NCBI RefSeq assembly: GCF_003352045.1 | Contig: NZ_CP025815.1 | Span: 372,001-436,000 of the forward strand | Direction: 5' to 3' | Length of the DNA stretch: 64,000 bases | Source of the DNA: Sulfitobacter sp. JL08 | Lineage (GTDB): Bacteria > Pseudomonadota > Alphaproteobacteria > Rhodobacterales > Rhodobacteraceae | In this document: positions 16,414-24,827 of the stretch, piece by piece | How positions within the stretch are numbered: position 1 is the stretch's first letter | Layout of the letters: every line of letters starts with the position of its first letter | Program-made: the position numbers and the translations under genes | The notes under the pieces: model-generated | The model's database searches: none | What the model saw: the letters and a program-made list of their open reading frames with translations, nothing else | What the model was told of the DNA's origin: nothing

Positions 16414-17322
16414 TCAGATCAGGGTGATTACAAAGCACGCGGCAAGGATCATGCCCCATGTTTTCCACAACACGGTCACGGCGGCATCTATGTCGTTGTG
16501 CGTCAGCGTCTTGCGCCCGGTCGGATTCACATAGGCAAATTCGATCTTTTGCCCATGATAGGATCGCGGGCCTGCAAGTGCGATATCCAACGCGCGGGCC
16601 ATTGCCGCCTCGGGCCAGCCTGCGTTGGGAGATTTGTGGCGGCGTGCGTCGGATGCGATCCCACTCCAATGCGCCAGTTGGCCCGACAAAAGCGCGATTG
16701 TTGCCGCCGTCAGACGGGCCGGGATCAGGTTCAACAGATCATCGAAACGGGCCGCAGCCCATCCGAAATCCGCGTGGCGGTCCGTGCGATAACCGATCAT
16801 GCTGTCCGCAGTGTTCACGATCTTGTAAAGGATCAGGCCGGGCAAGCCGCCAACAAGAAACCAGAAGGCCGGCGCGATTACACCGTCGGAAAGGTTTTCC
16901 GCCGCGCTTTCTATCGCGGCGCGTGCCACATCGCTGTCCGACATAGTGCCTGTGTCACGGCTGACGATGCGCGCCACCATCAACCGCCCGTCCCCGGTGG
17001 ACAGGCGCAAAGCATCTGCGACCGCGCCGACATGATCACTTAAAGAGCGTTGCGCCAGAAGGATCGCAACCACGACAATTTCAGCCAGCGGGCCAAATGC
17101 GGCCAGTGTTTCGCCAAGCGCCAGCGCGCCAATCGATAGGGCCGCAACCACGCCAATGCCCCTTAACCTGCGCAATTGGCCGGTGTTCAGCCTTGTATCG
17201 CACCACCCGATAATCCGGCCCATTACCACCGCCGGATGCGGTACCCGATCCCAAAGCCAGCGCGGTTCACCCAAAACGGCATCCAGCAATAACGCGGCAA
17301 AAAGAAGAAAGGCGCTGCTCAC
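16414..17322 (-). CDS. cobD: Adenosylcobinamide-phosphate synthase CobD/CbiB
   Basis: An integral membrane enzyme (302 residues) of late cobalamin synthesis that attaches aminopropanol (or its phosphate) to cobyric acid, giving adenosylcobinamide (phosphate). The family opening [30 protein letters not shown] is present, as are [29 protein letters not shown] and the [11 protein letters not shown] motif near the middle. Several hydrophobic helices are visible. The start codon is GTG. No other cobalamin genes adjoin it, so it is an orphan member of the pathway in this window. A separate PduO-type adenosyltransferase occurs at 50.4 kb. Confidence 0.95.
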   Translation of the reverse strand: MSSAFLLFAALLLDAVLGEPRWLWDRVPHPAVVMGRIIGWCDTRLNTGQLRRLRGIGVVAALSIGALALGETLAAFGPLAEIVVVAILLAQRSLSDHVGAVADALRLSTGDGRLMVARIVSRDTGTMSDSDVARAAIESAAENLSDGVIAPAFWFLVGGLPGLILYKIVNTADSMIGYRTDRHADFGWAAARFDDLLNLIPARLTAATIALLSGQLAHWSGIASDARRHKSPNAGWPEAAMARALDIALAGPRSYHGQKIEFAYVNPTGRKTLTHNDIDAAVTVLWKTWGMILAACFVITLI

Positions 17323-17425
17323 TGAATAACCCGATCCATGCTGCGCGTGCCCCTGAAAGTTGTGCGGTAAATTGCCGGTTTTCCGCGCGTTGAAGCGGAT
17401 TCACGCCGCCCTTACAAGTGGTTTC

Positions 17426-17469
17426 TGTGGATAAGTCAAATGCGAACGAATGCGTTAACGATTTGTTAG
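17426..17469. promoter_or_regulatory. DnaA box and CtrA-like site upstream of the receiver gene
   Basis: TGTGGATAA (17426-17434) is a perfect DnaA box on the minus strand. TTAA-N7-TTAG (17455-17469) differs by one base from the alphaproteobacterial CtrA consensus TTAA-N7-TTAA. Both lie in the 214-base gap between the divergent cobD and receiver genes. The sites are short, so chance matches are possible. Confidence 0.35.
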
Positions 17470-17536
17470 GAAATTCAACTCACACCGAGAGGCAGTTCCA
17501 ATTGATCAGTGGTGTGGTGGGCTCCTTGGGGGAAAA

Positions 17537-17899
17537 ATGAATGTTCTAATCGTTGAAAGTCAGGATCATCTGGGCGCGCTTTGGCAGCGCCATCTGGAGC
17601 GTCAGGGCGCGATTGTCAGCCGTGCCACCAGTCAGGAAGACGCGATTGCCAGCCTCTATTCGCGGGACTTCGACGTGATCGTTCTGGACCTTGTGCTGGA
17701 ACAGGGCAGTGCGCTTGCCGTGTCGGATTTTGCAAGTTACCGCCGCCCCAAAGCGCGGGTGATCTTTGTGACGAATACCAGCTTTTTTTCCGACGGATCG
17801 ATCTTTGCCCACAGCCCGAACGCCTGCGCCTTTGTGCAAAGCAGCACACCACCCGAAGATCTGGCGGCAATGATCGAACACTACGCCGCCGCGCGGTAA
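17537..17899 (+). CDS. Stand-alone receiver-domain protein (atypical)
   Basis: A 120-residue protein that is only a CheY-like receiver fold. The putative phospho-acceptor is Asp51 (DVIVLDLVL), and VIFVTNTS carries the switch Thr/Ser region. The N-terminal acidic cluster is reduced to Glu7 and Asp10 (VLIVESQD), and the conserved lysine before the last helix is missing: ACAFVQSSTPPEDL has Gln101 in its place. Such receivers may be poorly phosphorylated or act as constitutive adaptors. No histidine kinase or output domain is adjacent. A GGGGG site lies four bases upstream of the ATG. Partners are unknown. Confidence 0.8.
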   Translation: MNVLIVESQDHLGALWQRHLERQGAIVSRATSQEDAIASLYSRDFDVIVLDLVLEQGSALAVSDFASYRRPKARVIFVTNTSFFSDGSIFAHSPNACAFVQSSTPPEDLAAMIEHYAAAR

Positions 17900-18880
17900 T
17901 CACATCGCGTCGCGCCCATGCGGTGCGTCATAATCCAGAACCGGATTGATCGGGATGATGCGGTGCGGGTTAATGCTGTCGTGGCTGTAATGGTAATGCC
18001 GCACAATGTGGGCAAAGTTTACCGTCTTTCTGACGTCCGGCCACTGGTACAATTCCCGCACATAGGCCCACAGTGCCGGATAATCTACGATGCGGTTGCG
18101 GTTGCATTTGAAATGCAGATGATAGACGGGATCAAAACGGATCAGGGTGGTGAACAACCGCCAGTCTGCTTCTGTCAAATCGTCGCCCATCAGATAGCGG
18201 TGGGTGCGCAAACGCTGCTCAAGCCAGTCCAGTGTTTCAAAAAGCGGGCCCACGGCCGCATCATAGGCGGACTGGGTCGTCGCGAAACCGCACTTGTAAA
18301 CGCCATTGTTCAAAGTGTCGTAAATCCGGGCATTCACCGGCGCAATGGCGTCACGCAGATGCACCGGCCAGTAATCATCATCGTTTCCGGTGATGTCATC
18401 AAACGCCGAATTGAACATGCGAATGATTTCCGAGCTTTCGTTCGATACGATGGTTTCCCGCTTGGTATCCCACAAAATCGGAACCGTCACGCGGCCGGAA
18501 TATTCAGGATCGGCCTTGGTGTAGATGTCGCGCGCGAAGGGCAGGCCATACAATGTGTCGCCCGTGGCACCATCTTTATCTGTCTCAAACGTCCAACCAT
18601 CTGACAGCATGTCAGGATGCACTGCTGAAACCGAAATGTGATTGTTCAGCCCCTTGAGCTGTCGAAAGATCAGGGTCCGGTGTGCCCATGGGCAGGCATA
18701 GCTGACATAAAGGTGGTAGCGCCCACTTTGCGCGGCAAATCCGCCTTTTCCGGTCGGGCCGGGCGTCCCGTCAGGTGTAGTCCAGTTTCTGAATCCCGCC
18801 GCCGACCGTTCGAATGCGCCGCCCGATTTCTTGGTATCATACCATGTGTCGTGCCAGACACCTTCGATCAAAAGACCCAT
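17900..18880 (-). CDS. yqjG: Glutathionyl-hydroquinone reductase (GST Xi class)
   Basis: A 326-residue cytosolic enzyme that removes glutathione from glutathionyl-hydroquinones formed when quinones react with thiols. The catalytic motif YACPWAHRT (Cys63) is diagnostic for the Xi class and differs from ordinary GSTs. Other family features include LYxPFDEY-like N-terminal context, RVTVPILWDTKRETIVSNESSEIIRMFNSAF for glutathione binding, and the C-terminal LTEADWRLFTTLIRFDPVYHLHFKCN. It is convergent with the receiver gene with no gap. With azoR it gives this window two quinone-detoxifying enzymes. Confidence 0.94.
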   Translation of the reverse strand: MGLLIEGVWHDTWYDTKKSGGAFERSAAGFRNWTTPDGTPGPTGKGGFAAQSGRYHLYVSYACPWAHRTLIFRQLKGLNNHISVSAVHPDMLSDGWTFETDKDGATGDTLYGLPFARDIYTKADPEYSGRVTVPILWDTKRETIVSNESSEIIRMFNSAFDDITGNDDDYWPVHLRDAIAPVNARIYDTLNNGVYKCGFATTQSAYDAAVGPLFETLDWLEQRLRTHRYLMGDDLTEADWRLFTTLIRFDPVYHLHFKCNRNRIVDYPALWAYVRELYQWPDVRKTVNFAHIVRHYHYSHDSINPHRIIPINPVLDYDAPHGRDAM

Positions 18881-19092
18881 TCTTCCGCTCCCTTTTGGAT
18901 GGTTGGATACCTATGGCGGAACGCCTTGTGAATCTACCCGAGCGGGCGCGCAACGGGCCTGCACAAATGCACATTCGCATCATTATCCGGTCACATGCGC
19001 AGGATTGTCACGAAAACTGTTAGTAATTGTTGCCAAAAATTTACTTGCTTTACGTAGCAGTTTGGCGAAGCTGAAATGCCTTAAGGGGATGT

Positions 19093-19449
19093 ATGAGTAT
19101 GACAACGTTTTTGCCGAAAGAAGTTCAGGACGGGCTGGATGCCGCCCGCCTTGCCAGTCTAAGAAAATCATCACGGTTACGGCTGTTTGCCGATGGGATG
19201 CCTTATCCGGTGCTGCGGTTGTGGGGCACAGGATTTTCCTTGGCCGCCGAAGACGCGCCGCATTTGCGCGGGTTTGTCGATCTTTATGACGGGGCCAACC
19301 ACCTGTATCAGTGCCTGATCATCGCGTCAGAAGAAGAAAACGGCGAGCTGATTTTTGAATTCAAGCGCAATACAGCGGCGTCCGACAGCGCGCCGGTCGA
19401 TTTCTACCGCGATCCGGGGGCGCCTGTGGCGCTATTGCCCAACGCGTGA
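19093..19449 (+). CDS. Conserved hypothetical protein
   Basis: A 118-residue soluble protein I do not recognise. It has no signal peptide or membrane helix. The N-terminal 30 residues are helical and charged (PKEVQDGLDAARLASLRKSSRLRL). They are followed by a beta-rich part (PVLRLWGTGFSLAAEDAPHLRGFVDLYDGANHLYQCLIIAS) and an acidic strand pair EENGELIFEFKRN. The layout faintly resembles PilZ-like barrels, but the RxxxR and D/NxSxxG motifs are not convincing. AGGGG lies six bases upstream of its ATG. The 212 bases upstream hold no other gene; a short dyad around TTTACGTA lies near 19050. Confidence 0.65.
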   Translation: MSMTTFLPKEVQDGLDAARLASLRKSSRLRLFADGMPYPVLRLWGTGFSLAAEDAPHLRGFVDLYDGANHLYQCLIIASEEENGELIFEFKRNTAASDSAPVDFYRDPGAPVALLPNA

Positions 19450-19462
19450 CGATAAGGCCCGT

Positions 19463-20635
19463 TTACTGAAGGTCTGAAAACGCGCGCTGCATCCGTGCGC
19501 ACGCGTCTTCGACGGTTGCGCGTTGCGTTGCCAGATTGAACCGCTGGAACAATTCGCCGCCAGTGCCAAAACTCGGGCCGGCGGACACAGCGATTTTTGC
19601 GTCATCACGGATGCGCGACGCTATTTCGTCAAAGCTCATCCCGGTACCGGAAAAATCAACCCACGCCAGATAGGTTGCCTGAAGCGGCATAGACCAAAGG
19701 CCGGGAATCGCCTTGATCGCGGCATCGAATACTTTCCTGTTGCCCTCCAGATGCTCGATCTGGGCATCCACCCATTTGCCGCCTTCGGGTGAATAGGCTG
19801 CTTCGATCATCCGCATGCCCAGAGAGCCGGGTTTGTAATCCAGCATGTTCAGGCGCTGTTTCATGGCCGCGCGCAGGTCGGGATCGGGGATGATCATGTT
19901 GCCGGTGCGCTGACCGGCGATGTTAAACGTCTTGGACGCCGCCGTAAGGTATACCGCGCGGCCACGGTGATCCGGGGCGGCCACATCCATCGGCACGAAT
20001 TTATTGCCGGAATAGACCAGATCGTGATGGATTTCGTCCGAAACCAGCAGCAGATCGTTGCGCGCGGCAAAGTCTGCGACAGCGCGCAATTCATCTGCTG
20101 TCCAGACCCGGCCAGACGGGTTTTGCGGCGAACACCAGATCAGGATCTTCTCGGATCCGTCCAAACGTTTTTGGGCGTCTTCCAGATCCAGAACATAGGT
20201 GTCACCGTCCCGCGCCAGCGGGCATTCCACAACCCTGCGGCCGGTCTTGTTAATCTTGATGGCAAACTCGTGATAAACAGGCGTAAAGATCACCGCCCCG
20301 TCGCCCGGTTCGCTCCAGACATCCAGACACAGGGCAATCGCATTGCCCAACCCTTGCGCGGTCAGAATCCAGTCTGTGTCGATCTTCCAGTTGTGGCGCG
20401 TTTCCATCCACCACTGGATCGCTTCAAAATATTTTGGATATTCGTAGACATAGCCGAAATTACCATGATCCGCCGCTGCGTGTACGGCATCAATGACACA
20501 CGGCGCCGTCGCAAAATCAGAATCAGCGGTCCACATCGCCAGACCGTCATCGGGGGAAACGCCGCAAAGGCGCTCCATAAGGTCCCATTTGCTGCTGTTT
20601 GTGCCGCGACGGTCGATAGGCGTGTTGAAATCCAT
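19463..20635 (-). CDS. patB: PatB/MalY-type PLP-dependent C-S lyase (cystathionine beta-lyase)
   Basis: A 390-residue fold-type I PLP enzyme that probably releases homocysteine, pyruvate and ammonia from cystathionine, or acts on other C-S bonds. The opening MDFNTPIDRRGTNSSKWD and DGLAMWTADSDFATAPCV are signatures of the MalY/PatB family. The cofactor lysine lies in YLTAASKTFNIAGQ. CSPQNPSGRVWTADEL and LLVSDEIHHDL complete the PLP site. An AGGAGACAG site precedes the ATG at 20635. The longer in-frame extension upstream overlaps def1 and is rejected. It is divergent from def1 with about 96 bases between. Confidence 0.93.
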   Translation of the reverse strand: MDFNTPIDRRGTNSSKWDLMERLCGVSPDDGLAMWTADSDFATAPCVIDAVHAAADHGNFGYVYEYPKYFEAIQWWMETRHNWKIDTDWILTAQGLGNAIALCLDVWSEPGDGAVIFTPVYHEFAIKINKTGRRVVECPLARDGDTYVLDLEDAQKRLDGSEKILIWCSPQNPSGRVWTADELRAVADFAARNDLLLVSDEIHHDLVYSGNKFVPMDVAAPDHRGRAVYLTAASKTFNIAGQRTGNMIIPDPDLRAAMKQRLNMLDYKPGSLGMRMIEAAYSPEGGKWVDAQIEHLEGNRKVFDAAIKAIPGLWSMPLQATYLAWVDFSGTGMSFDEIASRIRDDAKIAVSAGPSFGTGGELFQRFNLATQRATVEDACARMQRAFSDLQ

Positions 20636-20731
20636 GTACTGTCTCCTGATAGTGTCCGCGCACGCTAACCGGAAATAAATCGGCTGCAAGGGGGCGTTGC
20701 ACCGCACCCGTTGGTGCCCTAAATCATAAGC

Positions 20732-21250
20732 ATGAAACGAAACATCCTGATCCACCCCGATCCGCGCCTGAAAAAGCTGTGTGAGCCGGTAACAGACCTA
20801 AGTGATCCGCTGCGCCAGTTGGCTGACGATCTGCTTGAAACGATGTACAAGGCGCCGGGTATTGGCCTTGCCGCGCCGCAGGTTGGCGTGCTTGACAGGC
20901 TGATCGTGCTGGATTGCGAAAAGGGCGAAAATGCCGCGCCCAAGCCGCTGGTCATGTTCAACCCGCATGTAGTGGCCGTGTCTGATGAACAGAACACCTA
21001 TGAAGAAGGCTGTTTGTCGATCCCGGATCAATTCGCCGATGTGACCCGCCCCACCGAGGTTGAAGTGGCGTGGATCGATCGCGATGGCAACGCGCAGCAA
21101 CAGGGCTTTAACGGGTTGTGGGCCACCTGTGTCCAGCACGAGATTGATCATCTGGATGGCAAGCTGTTCATTGACTATCTGGGCCCGCTGAAACGCCAGA
21201 TGATCACCCGCCGCATGCAAAAACTGAAACGCGAACTGGCGCGGGCCTGA
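20732..21250 (+). CDS. def: Peptide deformylase (catalytically complete), first of three
   Basis: Removes the formyl group from N-terminal formyl-methionine of new proteins. All three family motifs are intact in this 172-residue protein: GIGLAAPQVG (residues 43-52), EEGCLSIP with metal ligand Cys94, and QHEIDHLDG with ligands His136 and His140 and the catalytic Glu137. The C-terminal helix RRMQKLKRELARA matches bacterial type 1 enzymes. It begins a four-gene run with two more deformylase paralogs and fmt, so making and removing the formyl group are encoded together. This is the best candidate for the main deformylase. Confidence 0.97.
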   Translation: MKRNILIHPDPRLKKLCEPVTDLSDPLRQLADDLLETMYKAPGIGLAAPQVGVLDRLIVLDCEKGENAAPKPLVMFNPHVVAVSDEQNTYEEGCLSIPDQFADVTRPTEVEVAWIDRDGNAQQQGFNGLWATCVQHEIDHLDGKLFIDYLGPLKRQMITRRMQKLKRELARA

Positions 21251-21254
21251 TCCG

Positions 21255-21752
21255 GTGGCCGTTTTACCAATCCTGAAATGGCCCGACGCGATATTGGCGC
21301 AGATTTGCGCGCCCGTTCGGGATGTGGCCGCTGTGCAGGATTTGGCACGTGATATGCTGGACACCATGTATGCCGCCCCCGGTCGTGGCCTTGCAGCGCC
21401 ACAGGTCGGGCAACTGCACCGCATGTTCGTGATGGATGCGGGTTGGAAAGACGGAAAACCCGATCCTCTGGTGATGATCAATCCGGTCATTCTGGAACTG
21501 GGCGAGGAAACCGCAATCAACACCGAAGGTTGCCTGTCGCTGCCGGGTATCACGGCAGAGGTGCAGCGCCCCGCCACGGTACTGGTGCAGTGGATCACAC
21601 CGGAAGGTGCACGCGTGGTTCAGGGGTTTCAGGGGTTTGCCGCAGTCTGTGTGCAACATGAAATGGATCATCTTGACGGGATCGTGACGCTAGACCATCT
21701 GGACAGCGAGACACCCACGTCGCTTGAAGCGGCCTATCAGGCGCAGCAATGA
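21255..21752 (+). CDS. Peptide deformylase paralog 2 (motifs intact)
   Basis: A 165-residue deformylase with metal ligand Cys93 in TEGCLSLPG, His135/His139 and catalytic Glu136 in QHEMDHLDG, and the motif 1 variant GRGLAAPQVG with Arg44 where Val or Ile is usual. The C-terminus is short and lacks the basic helix seen in paralogs 1 and 3. It starts with GTG, four bases after the def1 stop. The intact active site predicts activity. Altered motif 1 and C-terminus suggest a different substrate preference or a backup role. Confidence 0.93.
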   Translation: MAVLPILKWPDAILAQICAPVRDVAAVQDLARDMLDTMYAAPGRGLAAPQVGQLHRMFVMDAGWKDGKPDPLVMINPVILELGEETAINTEGCLSLPGITAEVQRPATVLVQWITPEGARVVQGFQGFAAVCVQHEMDHLDGIVTLDHLDSETPTSLEAAYQAQQ

Positions 21753-22243
21753 GCATCCGGCGCTGTATCCCCTGGCCAGACAAAAGACTGCGCAAGGTGG
21801 CCGCACCGGTCGAGGCGATCACGGATGACATAAAAGCCATATGGCAGGACATGATCAATACGATGGAGTCGGTGCCTGGTGTCGGGCTGGCCGCGCCGCA
21901 GATCGGCGAGTCGCTGCGCCTGGCTGTGGTTGATGCGTCAAACGAACGGGGCCGCGTGGTGCGCATGGCCAACCCTGAAGTGCTGCATGCATCGGTTGAA
22001 TTGCGCGAACATGACGAAGGCAGCCCGAACCTGAAAGGTGTCTGGGCCAGGATCAAACGCCCGCGTGCCGTGACGGTGCGCTACATGGATCACACAGGCA
22101 CGGTTGTGGAAGACGATTATGTCGGGCTGTGGGCCACGTCGGTGCAGCACCAGATCGACCACCTGAACGGCAAGATGTTTTTTGATCACCTGTCCAAGGT
22201 CAAGCGCGACATGCTTTTGCGCCGCGCCCGAAAACTGGGTTAG
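21749..22243 (+). CDS. Peptide deformylase paralog 3, active-site degenerate
   Basis: A 164-residue deformylase-like protein with two key changes. In motif 2 the metal-binding cysteine is Ser92 and the following Leu-Ser becomes Pro-Asn (EGSPNLKG instead of EGCLS). In motif 3 the catalytic glutamate is Gln135 (QHQIDHLNG instead of QHEIDH). The two histidines (134, 138) and motif 1 [10 protein letters not shown] are kept. It is therefore probably not a deformylase; it may bind nascent chains or the ribosome, or regulate its paralogs. Its ATG overlaps the stop of paralog 2 by four bases, so it is translated with it. The frame is intact, so it is not a decayed pseudogene. Confidence 0.93.
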   Translation: MSIRRCIPWPDKRLRKVAAPVEAITDDIKAIWQDMINTMESVPGVGLAAPQIGESLRLAVVDASNERGRVVRMANPEVLHASVELREHDEGSPNLKGVWARIKRPRAVTVRYMDHTGTVVEDDYVGLWATSVQHQIDHLNGKMFFDHLSKVKRDMLLRRARKLG

Positions 22244-22284
22244 GCAAAGCCGGATACCGGCCAGTCCGAAGGGAACAAACCGCA

Positions 22285-23199
22285 ATGCGCATCGTCTTTA
22301 TGGGAACGCCCGAATTTTCCGTGCCTGTCCTGCAGGCGCTGGTTGACGCCGGACATGACATTGCGGCGGTCTACTGCCAGCCGCCCCGCCCCGCAGGGCG
22401 CGGCAAGAAAACCAGACCCAGCCCGGTGCAGGTCTGTGCCGAAAAAACGGGTCTGCCGGTGCGCCACCCGGTGTCCCTGAAAACTGCCGAAGCGCAGGCA
22501 GAATTTGCCGCCCTGAATGCCGATGTTGCTGTCGTTGTCGCGTATGGCCTGATCCTGCCGGAACCGGTGCTGAACGCCCCCCGGTTTGGTTGTCTGAACA
22601 TCCACGCGTCTCTGTTGCCGCGATGGCGCGGCGCGGCACCGATCCACCGTGCGATTATGGCCGGGGACAGGGAAACCGGCGTGTGCATCATGCAGATGGA
22701 AACGGGCCTTGATACCGGGCCGGTGTTGATGCGCGAAAGCACCGTTATTGGCGCGGATGACACGACCGGCACCTTGCATGACCGCCTGTCGCATATGGGC
22801 GCTGCCCTGATCATCCGCGCGCTGGATCAACTTTCCGATCTCACGCCTGTGCCCCAACCGGCCGAGTGCGTGACCTATGCCGCGAAAATCGACAAGGCCG
22901 AAGCGCGGCTGGACTGGAACCGGCCGGCCAGCATGGTGGATCGCCATATTCGCGGCCTGTCACCGTTTCCCGGCGCATGGTGTGAAATAAACGGCGAACG
23001 CGTCAAGGTTCTGACATCGCGTCTGGCAGAGGGGCAGGGCGCGCCGGGCGAAGTGCTGGACGACAGGTTGCGGGTGGCCTGCGCGACCGGGGCTGTGCAA
23101 CTGCTGAGCTTGCAACGGGCGGGCAAAGCGGCGCAGGATGCAGAAGATTTATTGCGTGGCTGGCAGGTGCCCAAGGGAACCCGCCTATCGGAGGTTTGA
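22285..23199 (+). CDS. fmt: Methionyl-tRNA formyltransferase
   Basis: Transfers a formyl group from 10-formyl-tetrahydrofolate to initiator Met-tRNA. The 304-residue protein opens with [19 protein letters not shown] and contains the formyl-transferase core [26 protein letters not shown] with the catalytic Asn and His, then [19 protein letters not shown]. The C-terminal OB-like tRNA-binding domain runs from about residue 205 ([18 protein letters not shown]). It follows the three deformylase paralogs after 41 bases, in the classic def-fmt association. Two small membrane-protein genes follow immediately. Confidence 0.97.
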   Translation: MRIVFMGTPEFSVPVLQALVDAGHDIAAVYCQPPRPAGRGKKTRPSPVQVCAEKTGLPVRHPVSLKTAEAQAEFAALNADVAVVVAYGLILPEPVLNAPRFGCLNIHASLLPRWRGAAPIHRAIMAGDRETGVCIMQMETGLDTGPVLMRESTVIGADDTTGTLHDRLSHMGAALIIRALDQLSDLTPVPQPAECVTYAAKIDKAEARLDWNRPASMVDRHIRGLSPFPGAWCEINGERVKVLTSRLAEGQGAPGEVLDDRLRVACATGAVQLLSLQRAGKAAQDAEDLLRGWQVPKGTRLSEV

Positions 23200-23200
23200 A

Positions 23201-23437
23201 ATGTTCCCGACACTTATGGGTACTGTGGTGATCGCCGGGCTTGTTGGCTATCTGTCGGAAAAATCAGGCTTTACCCATAATGGCATCGTGCAATCCATCA
23301 TCATCTGCATTGGGGGCGCGTTCCTGTTCTATTTCGTACGCCTGATGTTCGGGTTCGGGTTTTCCAGCCCCGGAGTGAATGCGATCGTGTCGTCCATCGG
23401 CGCGCTGGTCATCGTGCCGACCCATTGGAGGAAATAG
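23201..23437 (+). CDS. Small membrane protein, possible GlsB/YeaQ-like
   Basis: A 78-residue protein with two or three hydrophobic segments (LMGTVVIAGLVGYLSEKSGF, IVQSIIICIGGAFLFYFVRLMFG and NAIVSSIGALVIV). The layout of helix, polar loop and Gly-rich helix resembles GlsB/YeaQ/YmgE transglycosylase-associated proteins. Starting at 23201, just after the fmt stop, it has a CGGAGG site eight bases upstream. The earlier in-frame start inside fmt is rejected. It is followed by a second 78-residue membrane protein at a six-base gap. Function unknown; members are often stress-induced. Confidence 0.7.
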   Translation: MFPTLMGTVVIAGLVGYLSEKSGFTHNGIVQSIIICIGGAFLFYFVRLMFGFGFSSPGVNAIVSSIGALVIVPTHWRK

Positions 23438-23442
23438 AGAGT

Positions 23443-23679
23443 ATGCCAATTATCTGGTTGATCATCGTTGGTGCTGCCGCCGGTTTTCTGGCGACGCGGT
23501 TGATGAAGGTCGAAGCGGATATCATCACCACGGTGGTGATCGGTATGGCCGGGGCGCTGATCGGGGGCCTGGTTCTGCATGCATTGCTAAGCGTGATGGG
23601 TGCAATGGCAGGATTTGTCGGGGCCGTACTGGGCGCGCTGTTGCTGGTGTGGGGCTGGCAGAGGTTCTTTCGCAAGTAG
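23443..23679 (+). CDS. GlsB/YeaQ/YmgE-family membrane protein
   Basis: A 78-residue membrane protein with three hydrophobic helices: PIIWLIIVGAAAGFLATRLM, IITTVVIGMAGALIGGLVL and GAMAGFVGAVLGALLLVWGWQ. The pattern GAAAGFLATRLM..D..T.VVIGMAGALIGG is the family signature and is clearer here than in its neighbour. The ATG at 23443 follows a GGAGG site; the ATG six codons earlier overlaps the end of the previous gene. The biochemical role of the family is unproven despite the name. Same-length tandem partners may have arisen by duplication or may form a hetero-oligomer. Confidence 0.8.
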   Translation: MPIIWLIIVGAAAGFLATRLMKVEADIITTVVIGMAGALIGGLVLHALLSVMGAMAGFVGAVLGALLLVWGWQRFFRK

Positions 23680-23702
23680 CGTGCGCGGCAAGCGTGGCGC
23701 CG

Positions 23703-23726
23703 CCCGTATTTGAGGCAAAAAGAGAC
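23703..23726 (+). repeat. Possible relative of the intergenic repeat (copy C)
   Basis: The sequence CCCGTATTTGAGGCAAAAAG, following a GC-rich stretch GGCGCCGCC, resembles copies A and B in structure: a GC-rich head, then TATTT, then an A-rich tail. It is clearly more diverged. It lies between convergent gene ends. Confidence 0.25.
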
Positions 23727-23733
23727 GGCAGTA

Positions 23734-24357
23734 TCAGTTTGCCGGCGGGCGGCTTTTGTACACCGGCATTTTCCAGCCAAAGGCAAGAGACCCTGCGCGC
23801 AAAGCCCATGTGACACCGGCACATATCCCCAGAGCGGCCAGCGCGTTATCTGTTTGTGTCTGGACAAGAAGCGCCGAAGCAGCGCCAGCGAAGGCGGCGG
23901 TGACATAGAGTTCGCCCTGCCTAAGGACAAGCGGCACTTCGTTGCAGACCACATCCCGCAACAGACCCCCGAAGCACCCGGTGGAAATACCCATGATGAT
24001 CACGATAATCGGGGGTTGTGACAACGCCAGCGCGACACCGGTTCCCGCAGCTACAGCAATGGCCAGTGCGAAACTGTCAAGCCACAGCAAAAGGTTATAG
24101 CGGCTTTCGACGCGGTGGGCGGTAAAGAACACCAGCACAGAGGCGGCTGCCGCCAGAAGGATATAAGCGGGCTGACCGATCCAGAACACTGGATCGCGAT
24201 TAAGCAGAACATCCCTCACGGTGCCCCCGCCCAAAGCGGTCAGGCAGGCGATAAAGGCAAAGCCGACAAGATCAAGCTGCGCACGGCTGGCGACCAAAGC
24301 ACCGGTCAGCGCGAAGACAAGCACCGATCCGTAATCAAGAAGCGACAGAAGGATCAT
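23734..24357 (-). CDS. TRIC-type cation channel family protein (UPF0126, YicG-like)
   Basis: An integral membrane protein (207 residues) with seven hydrophobic helices arranged as two similar three-helix repeats plus one. The repeats carry the glycine-rich [10 protein letters not shown] (first) and [17 protein letters not shown] (second) motifs that define bacterial TRIC homologs. Prokaryotic TRIC proteins form trimeric potassium/cation channels; earlier names were UPF0126 or YicG. The ATG at 24357 overlaps the rnhA stop by four bases, so the pair is translationally coupled. A longer in-frame extension inside rnhA is rejected. Confidence 0.88.
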   Translation of the reverse strand: MILLSLLDYGSVLVFALTGALVASRAQLDLVGFAFIACLTALGGGTVRDVLLNRDPVFWIGQPAYILLAAAASVLVFFTAHRVESRYNLLLWLDSFALAIAVAAGTGVALALSQPPIIVIIMGISTGCFGGLLRDVVCNEVPLVLRQGELYVTAAFAGAASALLVQTQTDNALAALGICAGVTWALRAGSLAFGWKMPVYKSRPPAN

Positions 24358-24827
24358 GTGGATTTGCCAGACGCAGCTGGTTTGAACGGTGCCATTCCGG
24401 CCCGTGCAAGGGCGTCGGCACGTTCGTTTTCGGCGTGGCCGGCGTGGCCTTTGACCCATTCCCATGTCACATCGTGACGCGCCTGTGCCGCGTCCAGCCG
24501 TTGCCACAGCTCGGCGTTCTTTACCGGCTTTTTGGCGGCGGTTTTCCAGCCGTTGCGTTTCCACCCGTGTATCCAACCGGTGACACCATTTTTGACATAG
24601 GTGCTGTCGGTGACGATCGTGACGGGTATGCCGCGATCAAGGGTTTCAAGCGCATGGATTGCCGCCAGCAATTCCATCCGGTTGTTGGTGGTCAGGGCTT
24701 CTCCGCCGGACAGTTCTTTTTCCTTCACGATCTTGCCGTCGCGCATCGCGCGCAGCAGAACACCCCAGCCGCCAGGGCCGGGATTGCCCGAACAGGCCCC
24801 GTCTGTATATGCAATCACGTCAGGCAT
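24354..24827 (-). CDS. rnhA: Ribonuclease HI
   Basis: Cleaves the RNA strand of RNA-DNA hybrids, removing R-loops and primers. The 157-residue protein begins [18 protein letters not shown] with the first catalytic Asp. It continues with [12 protein letters not shown] (catalytic Glu), [18 protein letters not shown] (catalytic Asp) and a basic handle region ([16 protein letters not shown]), and ends with [18 protein letters not shown] holding His and the last Asp. All DEDD residues are present. It overlaps the methyltransferase gene upstream by eight bases and the TRIC gene downstream by four. Confidence 0.97.
   Translation of the reverse strand: MPDVIAYTDGACSGNPGPGGWGVLLRAMRDGKIVKEKELSGGEALTTNNRMELLAAIHALETLDRGIPVTIVTDSTYVKNGVTGWIHGWKRNGWKTAAKKPVKNAELWQRLDAAQARHDVTWEWVKGHAGHAENERADALARAGMAPFKPAASGKST

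Noticed and set aside
21749-22243. Third deformylase as a pseudogene
   Set aside because: The frame is intact, of full length, coupled to its neighbour and keeps motif 1 and both histidines; changes are confined to the key residues.
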